From contig CM042091.1 of assembly GCA_023512835.1 (NCBI GenBank), forward strand, positions 44,406,107 through 44,470,106: 64,000 nucleotides of DNA, read 5' to 3'. Below are positions 45,360 to 58,223 of this stretch, in pieces (positions within the stretch are counted from its first letter, which is position 1; the number at the start of each line of letters is the position of its first letter). A program made the translations under genes and the position numbers. The DNA is from Taxillus chinensis. Taxonomy: Eukaryota > Streptophyta > Magnoliopsida > Santalales > Loranthaceae. The notes beneath the pieces were generated by a model. The model did no database searches. It was not told the DNA's origin and saw only the letters and a list, made by a program, of their open reading frames with translations.

Positions 45360-48069
45360 TTAAGGTACATAAGGCTTACTATACTTGAAGATCATAGTTC
45401 TTGCTTTCTCTCTAAGCTCCATTGTCTGCTTCATCGTATAAGTGGTGTGTTGGCTCCAAGATTTGTCCACAGTCAAGAATGACTTGATGAAGTAACAGAC
45501 AAAGGCCCCGCAGCTATCTCCATCCAGCTGTTGTGGCACTTGCTTCTTGCCCCGAAATGTCGCCTTCAACTTTTCAGTTGGACTCAAGGGAGTGATGCCC
45601 TACTCTTCATATAATCCAGCTTTCTTCACAGCTTCAGTCAGCCTGAGACATAGTGGTTCCCATTGATTCTTTCTTACATAATGCTCCACAATCTGATGAG
45701 AATCAATCAGAATCATTTGTTTGGACTGAATCATGAAGACAACCATCATGAAATGTGGCGACATGATCCGGTACGGAATGAGGATAGTTGAGAGAGTTTT
45801 CCATGGCTTGCTATCCTCAGCAGTTCCGTCGATGAAGGACTGAATGAGATCTACACTGGGAAGATAGCCTTCATTCCAGCACGGCAGAACTTCAAACAAG
45901 TGCCCATCCTTGTATAGAGATGGAAACAACCTCATCTCCATTTTAGCAGCCCTGGAGAAGTTGTCAATGTCTTTTGTTGTAAAGAGTCCTTTTTCCGAAC
46001 AAAGGGTCCGAATGTCGTCCGAGGAAAAAGGGTACATGTCAGAGAGACATCTTCTCTCGGTAGAAGACACAGCATAGGACTTCATTGCCTTACGCACGCT
46101 TCCATCCGCATCAGAAGGGTCACACGCCGCGTATGATGGGAGGAAGGTGTCAGCTGCGGATGGAGAGGATGGAGGAAGAGCTGCACTCGAGGAGCTTGGC
46201 TAAGAGAAGCGGCTACGTTTGGGAATTTGGACTCCCTGAAGCAATGAAAAGGCAGGCCGCTTCCCAGCACGAGTGGATGGTTGAGGTGCAGGAGGAACAG
46301 AAGGATCAGATGACACTTTCTCCCCTGATTTGGCAGATCGCCGGGAAGCAACGGGAGGGCGAGCCATCGTGTGGGCCAGGGCCGCGAAGGAGGTAGACAA
46401 GGAATGGACGGACGAGGCAACAAGATCCATCTTCTGTTCCATGGAAGTGGAGGAATCAGTGAGAGCGGAGAGGAGGTGGGCGCCAAGTGCATCAACTTTG
46501 GCGGCGATGGCGGATATTTGGGCGCTATGAGCTTGAGCGTGGCTGTCCAGCTGGGCGGAGAGCATAGCATCGGAGTGGACCGTGCCAAAAGAAGCACGCC
46601 CAATGATCAACTCGGGAGCTTTGGAAGACTCCCCCGCATGAACAGGAGCAGGAGTGCGCTAGGCAGAGGAGTCCGCAGGAGTATCAGCAGCAGCAGCAGA
46701 AGGGGCATCCAGAGCAGCAGACCCGCTTTGACCAGATAGGTCAACAATGGGAATGGCGGCAGCAGGAGAAGAAGGTCCAGCCTTAGCAGGCGAAGAACTC
46801 CGTGCGGCATGGACCGGGCTGGAAGGTGTAGGGAACGGCACATCTGGAATGGAGGCCGGCGTAAGAAAGCCTTGGTCCAAGTTCCAGATGATCATGGTCT
46901 CCGGGGATTGGGTATGACACGTGTAAAACACCCGGAGATCGGTGTCAGGAATGGAGGCAGTATGGGCAAGGCTGAAACGGAGCCATAGGTCCGTTAAGGT
47001 GTCGGCGAAGAGATGGTCAAGGTAATCTCGGGGTTGAGGTAGGGGAGGCAAAGGAGCTTTGGGAGTAGATTCCAGGACATCAGCAATGACGGCAGCAACA
47101 GCGGTATCAACCGCAGCAGCAACAGCGGAGGTGGAGGGAGTAGGGACATCCGCAGCAAAGGGGGCTGAGGAAACAGCTTTAGGGGCACTGCGCTGAGATG
47201 GCCCCGCAACCTCGGACGGTTCGGCACGGACGCTGTGCTGGGAGGCCCGAGAAAGGGAGGGTGCTGCAACGGACCGAATCCGGGAGGATCGGGGAGCAGA
47301 ACTGACGTCAGGGGCGTGGCTGTCGGAGGGGTCACCAACAGAACTGCCTTGTTGTTCTGAGGCAGGGAAAATGCGGAGAGCTGCAGAGGGACGGCGGGCT
47401 GTCATGTTCCCATCCGGTGTAAGATAACGGAGGTAATAAGCCGAGGGAAATGGAACAACATCATAGCGGGCGAAATGGTTCGGATTAAGATGCCGGAAGA
47501 CGATGCTTAGTATGCGCCCGAAAGAATGGTTCTTGGGACCATTCTGCAGTAGTCGGAACAAAAACGTCCCCCAGTCCATCGGAAGACCTTCAAAGACGTT
47601 GTACATGGCCAGGAGAAGATGGTAAGGAACCGAGTCCAGAGCTGAAGTGCGAGCCAGTAAACAGCGACTCAGTATGGTCGCCATACAGCGATAGCGACCT
47701 TGGAAGGATTTCACCTTGTATTCCTTGCCTTTTTTGGGTGCAACCCATAGAAGCCGCCATTGGATCGGCATCAGGGCACTGTAGTTCACCGGGGGGAAGA
47801 TGAAGAGCAGCGCGGAGTACGGCGGGAGTGATGAGGATGGATTCACCGCGAACATAGGAGATGATTGAGTTGGTGGTACAGCGGATCCGTTGGTAATACT
47901 CACGAATGTCGTCTATAAGAAGATCGACAGGATTGGAGATCAAGTTGAGTATATGCGAGGCTTCTAGTAGAGGGCGAAGATGGAAAAACCAGTCCAGCGG
48001 GTTGGAGACAGCACTCCAATCGACCAGATGGCCGGGATTAACACCGGAAAGAGAGATTTTGGGTGCCAT
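45360..48069 (-). pseudogene. Additional 3' ORF: plant-transposon domain, coiled linker, Ulp1-like C48 cysteine protease
   Basis: Reading leftward from MAPKISLSG at 48069, a first domain (DIREYYQRIR, SYVRGESILITPAVLRAAL, then after a frameshift near 47740 CLLARTSALDSVPYHLLLA and FEGLPMDWGTFLFRLL) resembles the 'putative plant transposon protein' domain. A long Ser/Pro/Ala-rich linker and a helical segment (46250-46600) follow. The C-terminus resembles Ulp1/SUMO-type proteases: catalytic His in SPHFMMVV (45753-45755), Asp in LIDSH (45702-45704), and oxyanion Gln plus nucleophile Cys in VPQQLDGDSCGAFVC (Cys 45510-45512). One frame runs 47903-45360 with three TAG stops (46659, 46200, 45600). If intact it would be about 900 residues. 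Its substrate is unknown; deSUMOylation is possible but unproven. Confidence 0.75.
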
Positions 48070-49747
48070 TGCAGATGAAAGTTGAAGGGCGAGAGGAAAG
48101 GTGAGGTCTTGGGGATTGTAGGAGCAACGAGAGATTTAGGGATTTGAAAAGAGCAATACTCGTGCTTCGCAGGAATGACCAGAATATATAAGACCGAGTC
48201 CGTAAATGTCAGCGGGTAAAACAGTGAACCGCTTGACAGGCTGATGTCATTAGTCTTGATATCGATGCGCCTCCGAATTATAAGATGACATGGAGGCGGC
48301 ATGACCAAATAAGGGTAACAGCTGTTCGCCTTCCGGAGAAGTGTGTCCATCCCGAGATATGCATTTAATGAATCATCATGATTCCTCCTCAAAAGCACGT
48401 GATATAAGAGAAGACATGGATTATCGCAATTTGACAGTGTCTGGAGTCCGGAGGAATGAACCGACAATCATCCGGAATTAACGATAGTCGTGTGACGAGT
48501 ATCCGGATGAAAAGTAGACCGTTTCCGTAGTAACAAAGTGCGGTGAGAGAGAAATAGATTCCTTTGCTTGTCAAAAAGTTGAAGAGAAGAGAAGTACCAC
48601 AACACTTCAAATCCAAGACGATGGACTAGATTTACCGATAAGGTTGCAAAGAAAATCTGAACCTGTAGCTTAAAACAAGATAAACTAAAAATACAAAAGC
48701 TTAACAGGTAAGGATTAGTACGGATAAGAGAAAGTAGGCTGTGAAGAACGACATAACCCGAACTAATGAGAAACAGAACTTATGCATGACAAAGAATGTA
48801 ATAGACATATACATACGAGAGAATGATCATATTACTGAATCAGGGCATATGTCAGATAAAAATACATAAGTTCATATAGGTCAACATAGCGAAACCGTCC
48901 TGCTGAACGACATAGCTAAGATTAATTAAAAATCATATGATTTGGCCAAATTAGGATTCATGAGTGAAAGATGAGGAAGCGGACACATGTCAAAAGTAAG
49001 CAGGTGATTAGCCGATTAAAATGCATGGTTGAAGAAGGAAAATACATCCAAGCATGCCACTATTCTGATTCAAAACAGCATGTCCAGTCAGATCCAGAAG
49101 TAAAGGTTTAGAGGAGGGAGTATCCGAGACATATTAGGGGGCCATTACTAAGGTAATAGATGAAATTTAAGCTCCCCTGTAGATCATTTGATCCTCTCAA
49201 TGAAAGGCTCCCCCTCAAATAGACAGCCAGGAAATAGGTCATGAGACATATACGGGGGTATTACTCGAATAATATATAAAGCATTTTCTCCCCCGTAGAT
49301 TGTGCAATCCTCTCGGTTGACCTTTCCGGTTTGTAGAAATTCAGCTCTGTCTATCTTATTAGAAAACTATACTTCAGAAGCTGATCAGACTACGATTGAG
49401 TATTCATCCACCAGGCATTCCGAGCTAACCCATTTCATTTCTTCAACTATACATGTTAATAGAGTAATCTAAATGAACATGCTTTTGTCATGTGGAGATC
49501 AGTGGAAATTAAGATCATGAAACCTGAAAGAGGTGAATCAGATAAACTTTAATCATGTTTGCTTAAGCGACTTCAGTCGGGAAATGCAAGCATCCTCCCA
49601 ATATGAAGTTGATATTAATATCAGAAGCATGAGGCCGTTAATCAGTAAGTATGACAACATTAAAGTCAGTATGTATCTTCTACTTTCAATAAAAACACAA
49701 TGCATGTTCTGATAGTAAGTATACTGTTGGGTAATTTAAATGTGAAG
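48070..49747 (-). other. Spacer between pol and the 3' ORF
   Basis: No coding domain is recognisable on either strand. It may hold a promoter or splice sites for the 3' ORF, but none can be assigned by eye. Confidence 0.5.
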
Positions 49748-52034
49748 CTATGCAGAGAAGTCAAGCATACCTAATCGGATGAGTAGTTCAGAGAATCTTG
49801 CATCAGGTAGGGGCTTTGTAAGTATGTCTGCCAATTGATCTTCAGTAGCAACATGTTCCAAGGAAATGTGATTTTTGAGAACATGGTTGCGTATGAAGTG
49901 ATACCTGACCTCAATATGCTTCGTCTTAGGATGCATGACAGGATTGTTGCTGATAGCAATTGCACTAGTGTTGTCGCAGTAGAGTGGAATGGATGACATG
50001 TTGAAACCGTAGTCAGTAAGTTGACTCGCATCCAGGAGTAGCCGTGCGCAAGCAACTTCCAACAACTATGTATTTGCCTCCATGATAGAGGTTGATACGG
50101 AATTGCTTCTTACTGAACCATGAAATTAATCTATTTCCAAGAAACTGACACGTACCACTTGTGCTCTTCCTGTCGATGCGACATCCAGCGAAGTCGGCAT
50201 CAGAGTATCCGGATAAGGTGAAGTTGGACTCCTTTGGGTACCAGAGTCCCAAATTCATCGTTCCCTTGAGATACCTTAATATCCGTTTAACATGAAGCAT
50301 ATGTGACTCCTTGGGATTCGCCTGATATCGTGCACAGATGCAAGTTGCAAACATAATGTCTGGGCGACTTGCTGTAAGATACAGCAAGGATCCTATCATC
50401 CCTCTGTAGTCAGTCACATTTACTGATATGCCGTCCACATCAGGATCTAACTTGGCACTAACAGGCATGGGAGTTTTGACGGGAGATGAACCTTCCATAC
50501 CAAACTTCTTAATAAGATCGTGAGTGTACTTAGCTTGATTAATGAAGATTCCTTCCTTCAATTGTTTAACTTCTATTCCGAGGAAGTAGGACAGTTCTCC
50601 TATCATGCTCATCTCAAACTTGCTTGTCATCAACTTAGCAAACTCTTCACAAAGCTTCGGATTCGTTGATTCGAAAATGATATCATCCATGTATATCTGT
50701 ACAATTAGAGTGTGTCCTTTCTCTTTTCGTAGAAATAAGGTGGTGTCAATCTTCCCTTTTTGGAAGTTGTGAGCAAGTAGGAATTCTGACAGTGTGTCGT
50801 ACCAAGCTCTTGGAGCTTGCTTCAAACCATATAAAGCTTTCCGAAGCTTGTAGACTAGATGTCCTGCTTTAGGTTCAATGAAACCGGGAGGTTATTCTAC
50901 GTAAACCTCCTCTTGAAGATCTCCATTCAGGAATGCGCTCTTGACGTCCATTTGATAAACTATGAAGTTTTCATATGAAGCATACGCCAGAAACATCTGG
51001 ATTGCCTCAAGTCTTGCTACTGGAGCAAAGGTCTCATCATAGTCTATTCCTTCTTCTTGACGATATCCTTTGGCTACCAGTCTGGCTTTGTTCCGGATTA
51101 CTATTCCATCAGTATCAAGTTTGTTCCGAAACACCCATTTAACGCCAATGACTTGCTGAGACTTAGGCCTTGGTACTAAGGTCCACACATTATTTCTCTT
51201 AAATTGATTCAGCTCTTCTTGCATGGCTTCTATCCAATTCGAATCCTGAAGAGCTTCATCTACCACCTTTGGTTCTATTTGAGATAGAAAACACGAGTAA
51301 AGACTCAGGTTGGAGGTGGCTGCTCTTGTTCTTACACCAACAGTAGGATCACCAATCACTTGATCTGAGGGATGGTTTCGGGTCCATCTGTAATTCTGTG
51401 CATGTGATGGTTGATCGTGAATAATTTGAAGCTCTGCCAGAGTAGGTGGTTCACGTATATCTGCTGGTTGAGCTTCTTCCGGACCAGATGTTTCTGTATT
51501 AGAAGGTACAGTAGAACTAGATGGTTCTTCAACACTGTTTCTGTCAGTGTTAACTAGTCCGGACGGACTTGAAGGTGCTCCGAAATTTTGGGTATCCGTA
51601 GGAGTATGTCCAGAGCTAAACGGTAGTCCAAAGTCCGAGTCATCCGTAGCATCGTCCATATCATTTCTTTGTGCTCTGCTGGTGCCGCTTGGTTGGTTAG
51701 TATGTATAACAGGAACAGTCATAAACTTTGAATAGTCGATGTTGTTGTCTTGAACCTGTACGTTAAAACTTGAAGAAGCAACTTTTGACCAATCAAGATT
51801 AGTTTCATCAAAGGTCACATGAATAGATTCTTCAACTTTAAAAAGTTTTCTATTGAAGACCCGATAAGCTTTGCTATGTAATGAGTACCCGACAAAGTTC
51901 CCATCATTAGATTTTGGTTCAAATTTATTCCGGGGTTCTTTGCCGTTGTTCAATATATAGCATGTACACCCAAAGGCTCTGAAATGTGAAATTGAAGGCT
52001 TTTGTCCTCTCCACATCTCATAGGGTGTTTTCAT
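49748..52034 (-). pseudogene. SIRE-like reverse transcriptase and RNase H
   Basis: The RT start is [11 protein letters not shown], then [27 protein letters not shown] in part, [13 protein letters not shown], and the catalytic YMDDIIF at about 50680-50692. RNase H includes SGYSDADFAGC and, in another frame (50065-49748), DNTSAIAISNNPV and EDQLADILTKPL. A TAA at 50892-50894 replaces the glutamine expected in EVYVEQPPGF, and a frameshift near 50080 splits RNase H. The segment 52034-51250 is the acidic, Ser/Thr-rich integrase-RT linker. Confidence 0.88.
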
Positions 52035-53123
52035 GGTAGTTTTATTTATTAGAGTTCGTTTTGAACATAGCGAGCGGTGGACACGGCTTCAGCTTATGAG
52101 GCGAGAGGAAGCGTTGCCCCCGCTAACATAGATCCGCCAGCCTCGACTAAAGTACGATTCTTGCGCTCGGCTACCCCATTTTGTTGTGGAGTTCTGGGCG
52201 CAGAGAAGTCATCTCGAATGCCCTGTTTCGAACAATATGATCTCATTTCGAAAAATCAAATTCCGTACCATGATCACTCTTGATGCACTTTATGCTCGAT
52301 CCTTGTGAGTTGCTTATCCAGTTGAAAAGATCTACAAGATGCTCAAAAGTTTGATCCTTTGATTTCAGGAACATCACCCATGTGTACCTGGTGAAATCAT
52401 CGATAACCACAAGGGTATATCTCGCACCAGCCCGGTGACGGAACGGAAATAGGACCACGGAGGTCCATATGAAGAAGTTGTAGAGGAGCAGTTATTGAAT
52501 TAACCGATTTGCTCTTAAAGCTATGTTTGGTCCTTGCCCGGTTGGCATTCTCGACAGAGAGTGTCTCGGAGAATTTGAGTTTAGGTAGACCAGTGACAAG
52601 ATCAAGTGACGCTAATTTAGACAAAGTCTTAAAGTTTAAATGTGTGCATCGCTTGTGCCATAGCCAACTATCTTCATCTGATGCTTTAGTGAGGAAGCAT
52701 ACAGGATCAGAAGAATTATTTCTTAAGACCACTGAGTATATGTCCCCATCTCTTGATCCGGATAATTTAACATCTCCGGATAAGTTTTCTCTTCTTGTCT
52801 GGTGTTGGACATAAAGGAAACAGGAAATCCTTTGTCATATAAATTACGACACTTAGCAAATTATGCTTCAAACCTTCGACTAGTGCAACTCTAGTGATTG
52901 ATACACAGCCGTTAGTTAAAGTGCCATACCCGACGTCTTACCTTTCTTTGTTGTCACCATATGAAACGGATGGACCTCATTTTTCATTAACTTCTATAAG
53001 CAGAGTCTGATCACCCGTCATATGTCCGGAGCATCCACTATCGAGGATCCACTTGCTTTGATTGATCTTTAACTTCAAGTGATCCGGCAATGCATTCCAG
53101 AGATGCTCCTGAAAGACAATAGT
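52035..53123 (-). pseudogene. SIRE-like protease and integrase core
   Basis: Protease active site LDSGCSGHMTGD at about 53015-53051. Pre-integrase zinc segment HKRCTHLNFKTLSKL with NANRARTKHSF, integrase LHMDLRGP near 52460, IKSDHGTEF near 52270, and AERKNRTLVEA near 52150 carrying the third catalytic residue. Frames shift at least twice, near 52430 and 52240, and stops interrupt it after LAS near 52105. Confidence 0.85.
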
Positions 53124-55482
53124 TTACACTTTTGGTGCCCAAACTTGTTTCAGGAGGTTAGAGAGAGCAGCAGTAATGTCAACAATTACGGATTTGATTT
53201 TTCTAGGACTTTTAGCTCTCCAAGTTGACTTTAACTTGTTAGTTTCAGCTGCCTCTTTTATTTGGGTTTTCTTGGGAGAGATATTCCTTTGAGGTTTAGA
53301 TTTTGTTTTGCTCGAAGAACCCTTTTTATTTAACTGATCTTTATTGGTATGAAATTGATTACAAAGCCAGTTATCAGATAAACTCCAACATTCATAGTGA
53401 TAATGACCTATTTCCCTACAAATGGAACAGACACTATAGTGTGAAGTACAAACAGGAGATACAGGTCTCTTAGATTTTACAGACTTTCTACTCTGTTCCC
53501 TGTGGCCTAATCCATTGCGTTTGGGTGACGCGCTCTTGGCCCTAGATGCGTCAGCCTTAGCCTTTTCTTTCTTTTTGGGTGCTACAGTTTTGGCTTTAAG
53601 TGCAGCAGCCTTCCCTTCATCTTTAGTTACGGGTGCAACTGCTTTGGGAAGAGCGAATGACCTCAACTCCACGATCATAAACTATGGTGCCACCTGAAAT
53701 GAAACCATCCAACGGTTTAGATGTACTAACAGGATATAAGTTGGTTAGTTTAGGAGTGAAATCCAGAGGGCACTCAGTAGCTTGAGCTATGGAAGTCGAT
53801 GGTTCGGAACCTAGGCCAGGTTTGACTCGGATGTTATCAGGATCAGTCCTAAAGGTAGAGGCTATTTCCCCGGATTTTAGCCACTTACGATTTATTTCCC
53901 TTTCCTTTTCCAGTTCATTTTCGAGTCGTTTCACAATAACTTTTAGGCCCGTTAGGTTGGTATTTAACAGATGATTTTCAGCTCTTAGATCATGATACCA
54001 AGCCTCTTTTCCTCTGAAGTCAATTATGTCCTTTTCTAGTCTAGTGATAGTAAATTCAAGGCGTTTATTCTGACTTTCCACATCTTTGTACATTTGAGTA
54101 ATTATTTGTCTCTCATTCTTTTCATAATCACGTTCACTAATAAGAGATTCTAATTGACTCATGAGCTCAGAGATAGAAGGTACCTCAGTATTTGCCATGA
54201 GGCAGACGTTCGGCTTAGGAGTTGGCTCACCATCCGAGGATTCCTCCTCTTCTTCCGAGCCACTGATGTACTTTGTCACGAACGCCTTCCTCTTGTTCTT
54301 GCTGTTGTCTGAGGTGGAGCGGCGAGGAGTTACCTTGTCACTTTTCTCGGCCACTTTTGATTTGGATCTGCATTCCTTGGCCCAATGACCGGTTTTCCCA
54401 CAGTTGTAGCATTCCTGGGAACTAGACTCCAGTCTCTCCTTCCTTTGGAAAGATGATGATGAGCGTCTCCTGAATCCTTTTCTGCTTTTCCGTAGGAATC
54501 GCTCAAAGGATTTGACGAGAAGAGCTATCTCCTCCTCCTCGTCAGAGTCAGAATTCTCGGACACGTCCGTATCATCATTCCTTAGTATGTTTAAACATTC
54601 CGTAGCTTTGAGAGCTACCCCCTTTTCTTTCCAAGCTATTTTCTCATCCCGGTCAGAGTACTTAAACCTGACTTCGTGAGTCCACTGCTCTCCATATAGT
54701 TCTTCAAGGGGAACATACCGCGCTTTTTGTCGATTGCATCTGGAGTTGTTTGGAGTAGTATCGATCCGGCAAGGAGCGAAAGAACTTGTCATTGATCTGA
54801 GATTGAGAATAATGCTCATTGACAGTCTTCAGCTCAAGAATGAGCTTGCCGAATCTCCGATAGATGCTTTCGAGTGATTCGCCTGGTTTATGATTGAAAC
54901 TCTTAAAGTTCTGCTTGAGAGTACAGATAATGTTCTGCATCTGGGACTGACTCCCCTCATAGAGGATTGTCAGTTTATCCCAAACAGCTTTTGCTGTTGT
55001 GCAGCCCTGGACGTCCGTGAAAGCCTCGGAATCCAAAGACGATGTAACGTAAGCCAGAGCCTTTTCGCTAGCGCGGCCCAGGCTCTTTCATCATTGGTAA
55101 GTTCGGCATCCGTCTTTGGCCTTCTAACTCCATGTTCTCCGATTGTCATCGGAATTGGAATCTCCTGATGAAGACAGGGCCACATGAGATGGTCATGGCA
55201 TACCATGAACATCTTCATGCGAGCTTTCCACTAGGAGAAAAGCTCAGGTGTGAATTTTGGCGGTTTTGTCAGAGTAAAACCAGAACTCCGTGGTTGAGCA
55301 GTGGAGGCAGCAGCAGGTTGAGGTAGGTCGATGTTTTCACTGCTGCTTCGATTTGGGATGGGCTCTTGTGCACCTCCGGAGTTAAGGCGAGTGTTGAATA
55401 GCATACTGCTTTCTTCGGCCAGTGCTGAAATCGAAAGAGTGGGATCTCTATTTAAAACAAATAGAACTTGCTCTGATACCAC
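53124..55482 (-). pseudogene. SIRE-like gag with zinc knuckles and coiled coil
   Basis: The start is MVSEQVLFVLNRDP near 55482, just inside the tRNA site. The gag core includes FTPELFS/WKARMKMF (split by TAG at 55231-55233), then KAVWDKLTILYEGS, FKSFNHKPGESLES, and in a third frame LEELYGEQWTHEV. A CX2CX4HX4C knuckle CYNCGKTGHWAKEC is at 54370-54411. A coiled-coil stretch follows (53900-54180) and a second knuckle CSICREIGHYHYEC at 53388-53429, within a basic Lys-rich tail. At least three frameshifts occur. The size agrees with the large gag of SIRE-type elements. Confidence 0.86.
55467..55481 (-). other. Primer-binding site complementary to initiator tRNA-Met
   Basis: Sense TGGTATCAGAGCAAG, two bases inside the 5' LTR. 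Confidence 0.93.
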
Positions 55483-55483
55483 T

Positions 55484-56745
55484 TGATGGTCCCTTGGAGC
55501 CTAGAGGGGGGTGAATAGGCTCTTATCTAAACTCTTTTTAATCTCTTAAGACACAAACACTTATCTAGTTAAGTGATAGAATCACTGTGGAAGATAACCA
55601 GATAGTGGAAGTATTTTGTTTTATTGTCAAAAGATAAATACAACAAAATAGAAGGAAGACTCTCTTACACTCTGTTTACAAAGGAATTCACACACTAGCC
55701 AAATTCTATCTTTTGAACTCTTGTGCATACACAGGGTTAATCGTCGCTCACATGCGCACTACCTACAGAAATGTACAAGTATGAATATTTATACAAACAT
55801 TCCTAAGAGACAACCTTGGAACTTGTAGTTCCGAAATGCGTTCAGCACTAACTATTCCTCGGTAATCTCTCTGCCTTGACTGCTGCGGTTTGTGGAGCTC
55901 AAGATCTTGGGTTTGAAGAGTATAAGTGCCTTTGTGAGTTCCCAAATATAATTGAGGTTGTGTCCACATATCCGGGTGATCCACGTGTAAGCTTCTTCAG
56001 GTTCTCAATGAGTTTGTCTTACATCGGGACACCACGAGCTGATAACTTTAAATGCGGTAGTTTGAAGTAGCATCTTCTTGGTCCGGTGTAATTTTCCTTA
56101 CTCCGTTGCTAATGAAGCTCGGAACCTTACTCCGTGTCAGTGGTTGCTTACTCCATATCTATTAGGTACTGGAATCCTTAGTCCGTGTCAGTGCTTCCTT
56201 ATTCCGCATGTAAGTTCCTTACTCCGTATGTAAGTTCCTTACTCTGTATGTAAGTTCCTTACTCCGTATGTAAGTTCCTTACTCCGTATGAGTGAGTGGC
56301 CCGGATTCCTTACTCCGCATCTAATTTCCTTACTCCGTGTCTAATTTCTTTACTCCGTGCGAATAAAGACTCGGGTCCTTATTCCGTATCAATACTTCCT
56401 TACTCCGTATCTATGAAAGACTCGGATCCCTTACTCCGTATCAGTTTGACTTAGTCCGTTTGAGGCATTAGGAACAGATTCCGTAATCCATAGCTTTTAA
56501 GTTCTTAGTCCGCATGAATGTTCCTTATTCCGTATGTATTGGTGACTTGGTTATTTACCAAGTGTTTGACGACACTCACTCTTGTCCGGATCAGGATTAT
56601 GTATCATGTCCTTAGCTTTGCTCTCACGAGTGTATCTCCGGATTAATAACATATCTTCTGCAACAATCAAAGAAACACAAAAGATCTCAGATCAAATTAC
56701 ATAAGGCTTTATCAGCATTATCCAAATTCTGGGCTTGATCCAACA
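55484..56745 (-). repeat. 5' LTR of the SIRE-like element
   Basis: Plus strand TGATGGTCCC...GATCCAACA followed by tcaac. Matches 43935-45216 closely; the differences seen are mainly transitions plus one missing 20-bp unit. Confidence 0.95.
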
Positions 56746-56750
56746 TCAAC

Positions 56751-56894
56751 ACTATCCAAAATATGGGTCTTTACACACCCGTGCTAAGGTCTCCGTCTAG
56801 GTGTTATCACCAATCCTTTATCCATTTGGGCTTTGGGTGCGGGCATGAGGAGTTATTAACCGGTTTTCTTAAGTTGGAAATTCAGGGCATGACA
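56751..56894. repeat. LTR-LTR junction: minus LTR end then plus LTR 3' end
   Basis: 56751-56775 completes the minus-strand LTR (gggtctttaca). 56776-56894 resembles the last 120 bases of a plus-strand LTR (cacccgtgctaagg, gggtgcgggcatgagg, cagggcatgaca). No polypurine tract lies between. Confidence 0.65.
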
Positions 56895-57535
56895 AAAGGC
56901 AACAAATTCTTAATAGCAAAATTAAAGGGAACATATGCCACACTAAATCTTTATCAGTAAACCATGAATGAACAACAAGGTGTCCAAAGGCTTTATAAAA
57001 GCCCACGTATTCTCAAAACCCCAAAAAGTGAAGTTAAATCAAAAGATACCAATTAAACGAGGTCGGAAAACACTTTAACAATATCTAGCAAACTTAAAGA
57101 GAAGCAATACAAAACTTTTGTCAAGCTAGTCGGCCATAATAAGCTAAAAGCTAATTTAAACTTAAAGTCTATTTAGAACTTAAAACTAAAAGTTCATTTA
57201 TGACATAAAACTAAAACTCCATTTAGTACTTAAAATTGCAAAGTTCAGAAGCCCTTATAATTTGAAAGTTCAGAATGATTCTTAATTACTGCTTTCTTTT
57301 ATTTTAAAAGTTGTCTCGTACTATTTGGCTTCTTTATATTATTCTAAAAGTTGGTAAATCAACACGACTTTAAATTTCAAGTTTACAACTCACCTTTATA
57401 AAAAAGTTCCCATAATATTTGAAATAAGTCATTATAGCCTTCATTTGAAAGTTTGCCACCTCATAAGCCGAAACTTCCACCATCGGAATGAAAGTTCGTT
57501 TAAACTATACATTTCCACCACCCCAAACGCTCTCC
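56895..57535. other. Unassigned AT-rich sequence
   Basis: No coding domain is seen. It contains loose repeats of aacttaaaactaaaagttc near 57175-57240. It may be old transposon internal sequence. Confidence 0.4.
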
Positions 57536-58223
57536 TGTCATGCCCCCAAATTTTGAGAAATACATAACTATGAACGCGGCATCCCCACGCCCACACTCGA
57601 GAGGTCGAGGGGTTGGTGACCGATCCAATCCTGTACAATATTATAACAGGGGTAGAATTGCACTTGCCAATAAATTCTAATACAAGATTTAATTTATTAA
57701 AAAGGTATAGCAATGCATTTATTCTCCATAAATATCAACACCCATAAATGACTCATAGTTAAGTTTATACAACTACCACAAACCCAAGTCCAGGAAAGAA
57801 ATAAAATAAGATAATAAATAAACAAGGTTTATAGGATAAATCCTACACCAAAAATGTCCTGACCTGCTCCACTATAACACCACCAGCTACTCTCGACAAA
57901 AACCTATAAACAATAGTAAATAAATAGGGTGAGCATGAATGCCCAGTAAGTGATCTCTATCTCCACCATCCTATAACACGAAATCCTAAGTCTACATGAT
58001 CGGTGTATGCTTATGTCAGTGTAGTGTCCTATTCTATCGCAGTAAGCTTACATTAAATCACAAAATATGACATCACACACAATACATTTCAATTATAAAG
58101 GGTTCGCATTAGATAATCCAACCAACCTCGAAATTCTCGTAACCAACTCCAAGGATCCTAGTCTACCAAACAGCCATATGTGGGACCTATAGTGTCCATG
58201 GTGACGACCTGCCACATATAGGA

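Larger units (their letters stand above)
43935..56745 (-). mobile_element. SIRE-like Ty1/copia retrotransposon with extra 3' protease ORF
   Basis: Perfect tcaac duplications (43930-43934 and 56746-56750) flank 12,811 bp. The LTRs are 1282 bp (left, 3') and 1262 bp (right, 5'). Sense order is: 5' LTR, tRNA-Met site, large gag with zinc knuckles and coiled coil, protease, integrase, RT, RNase H, a 1.7-kb spacer, a long additional ORF (48069-45360), polypurine tract, 3' LTR. The large size, big gag and extra 3' ORF fit the SIRE/Maximus lineage. LTR differences of roughly 2% plus several stops and frameshifts show that it is older than the Athila insertion and inactive. Confidence 0.93.

Noticed and set aside
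46085..46739. Plus-strand open frames of 103 to 122 codons
   Set aside because: They are opposite-strand shadows of the minus-strand 3' ORF of the SIRE-like element.
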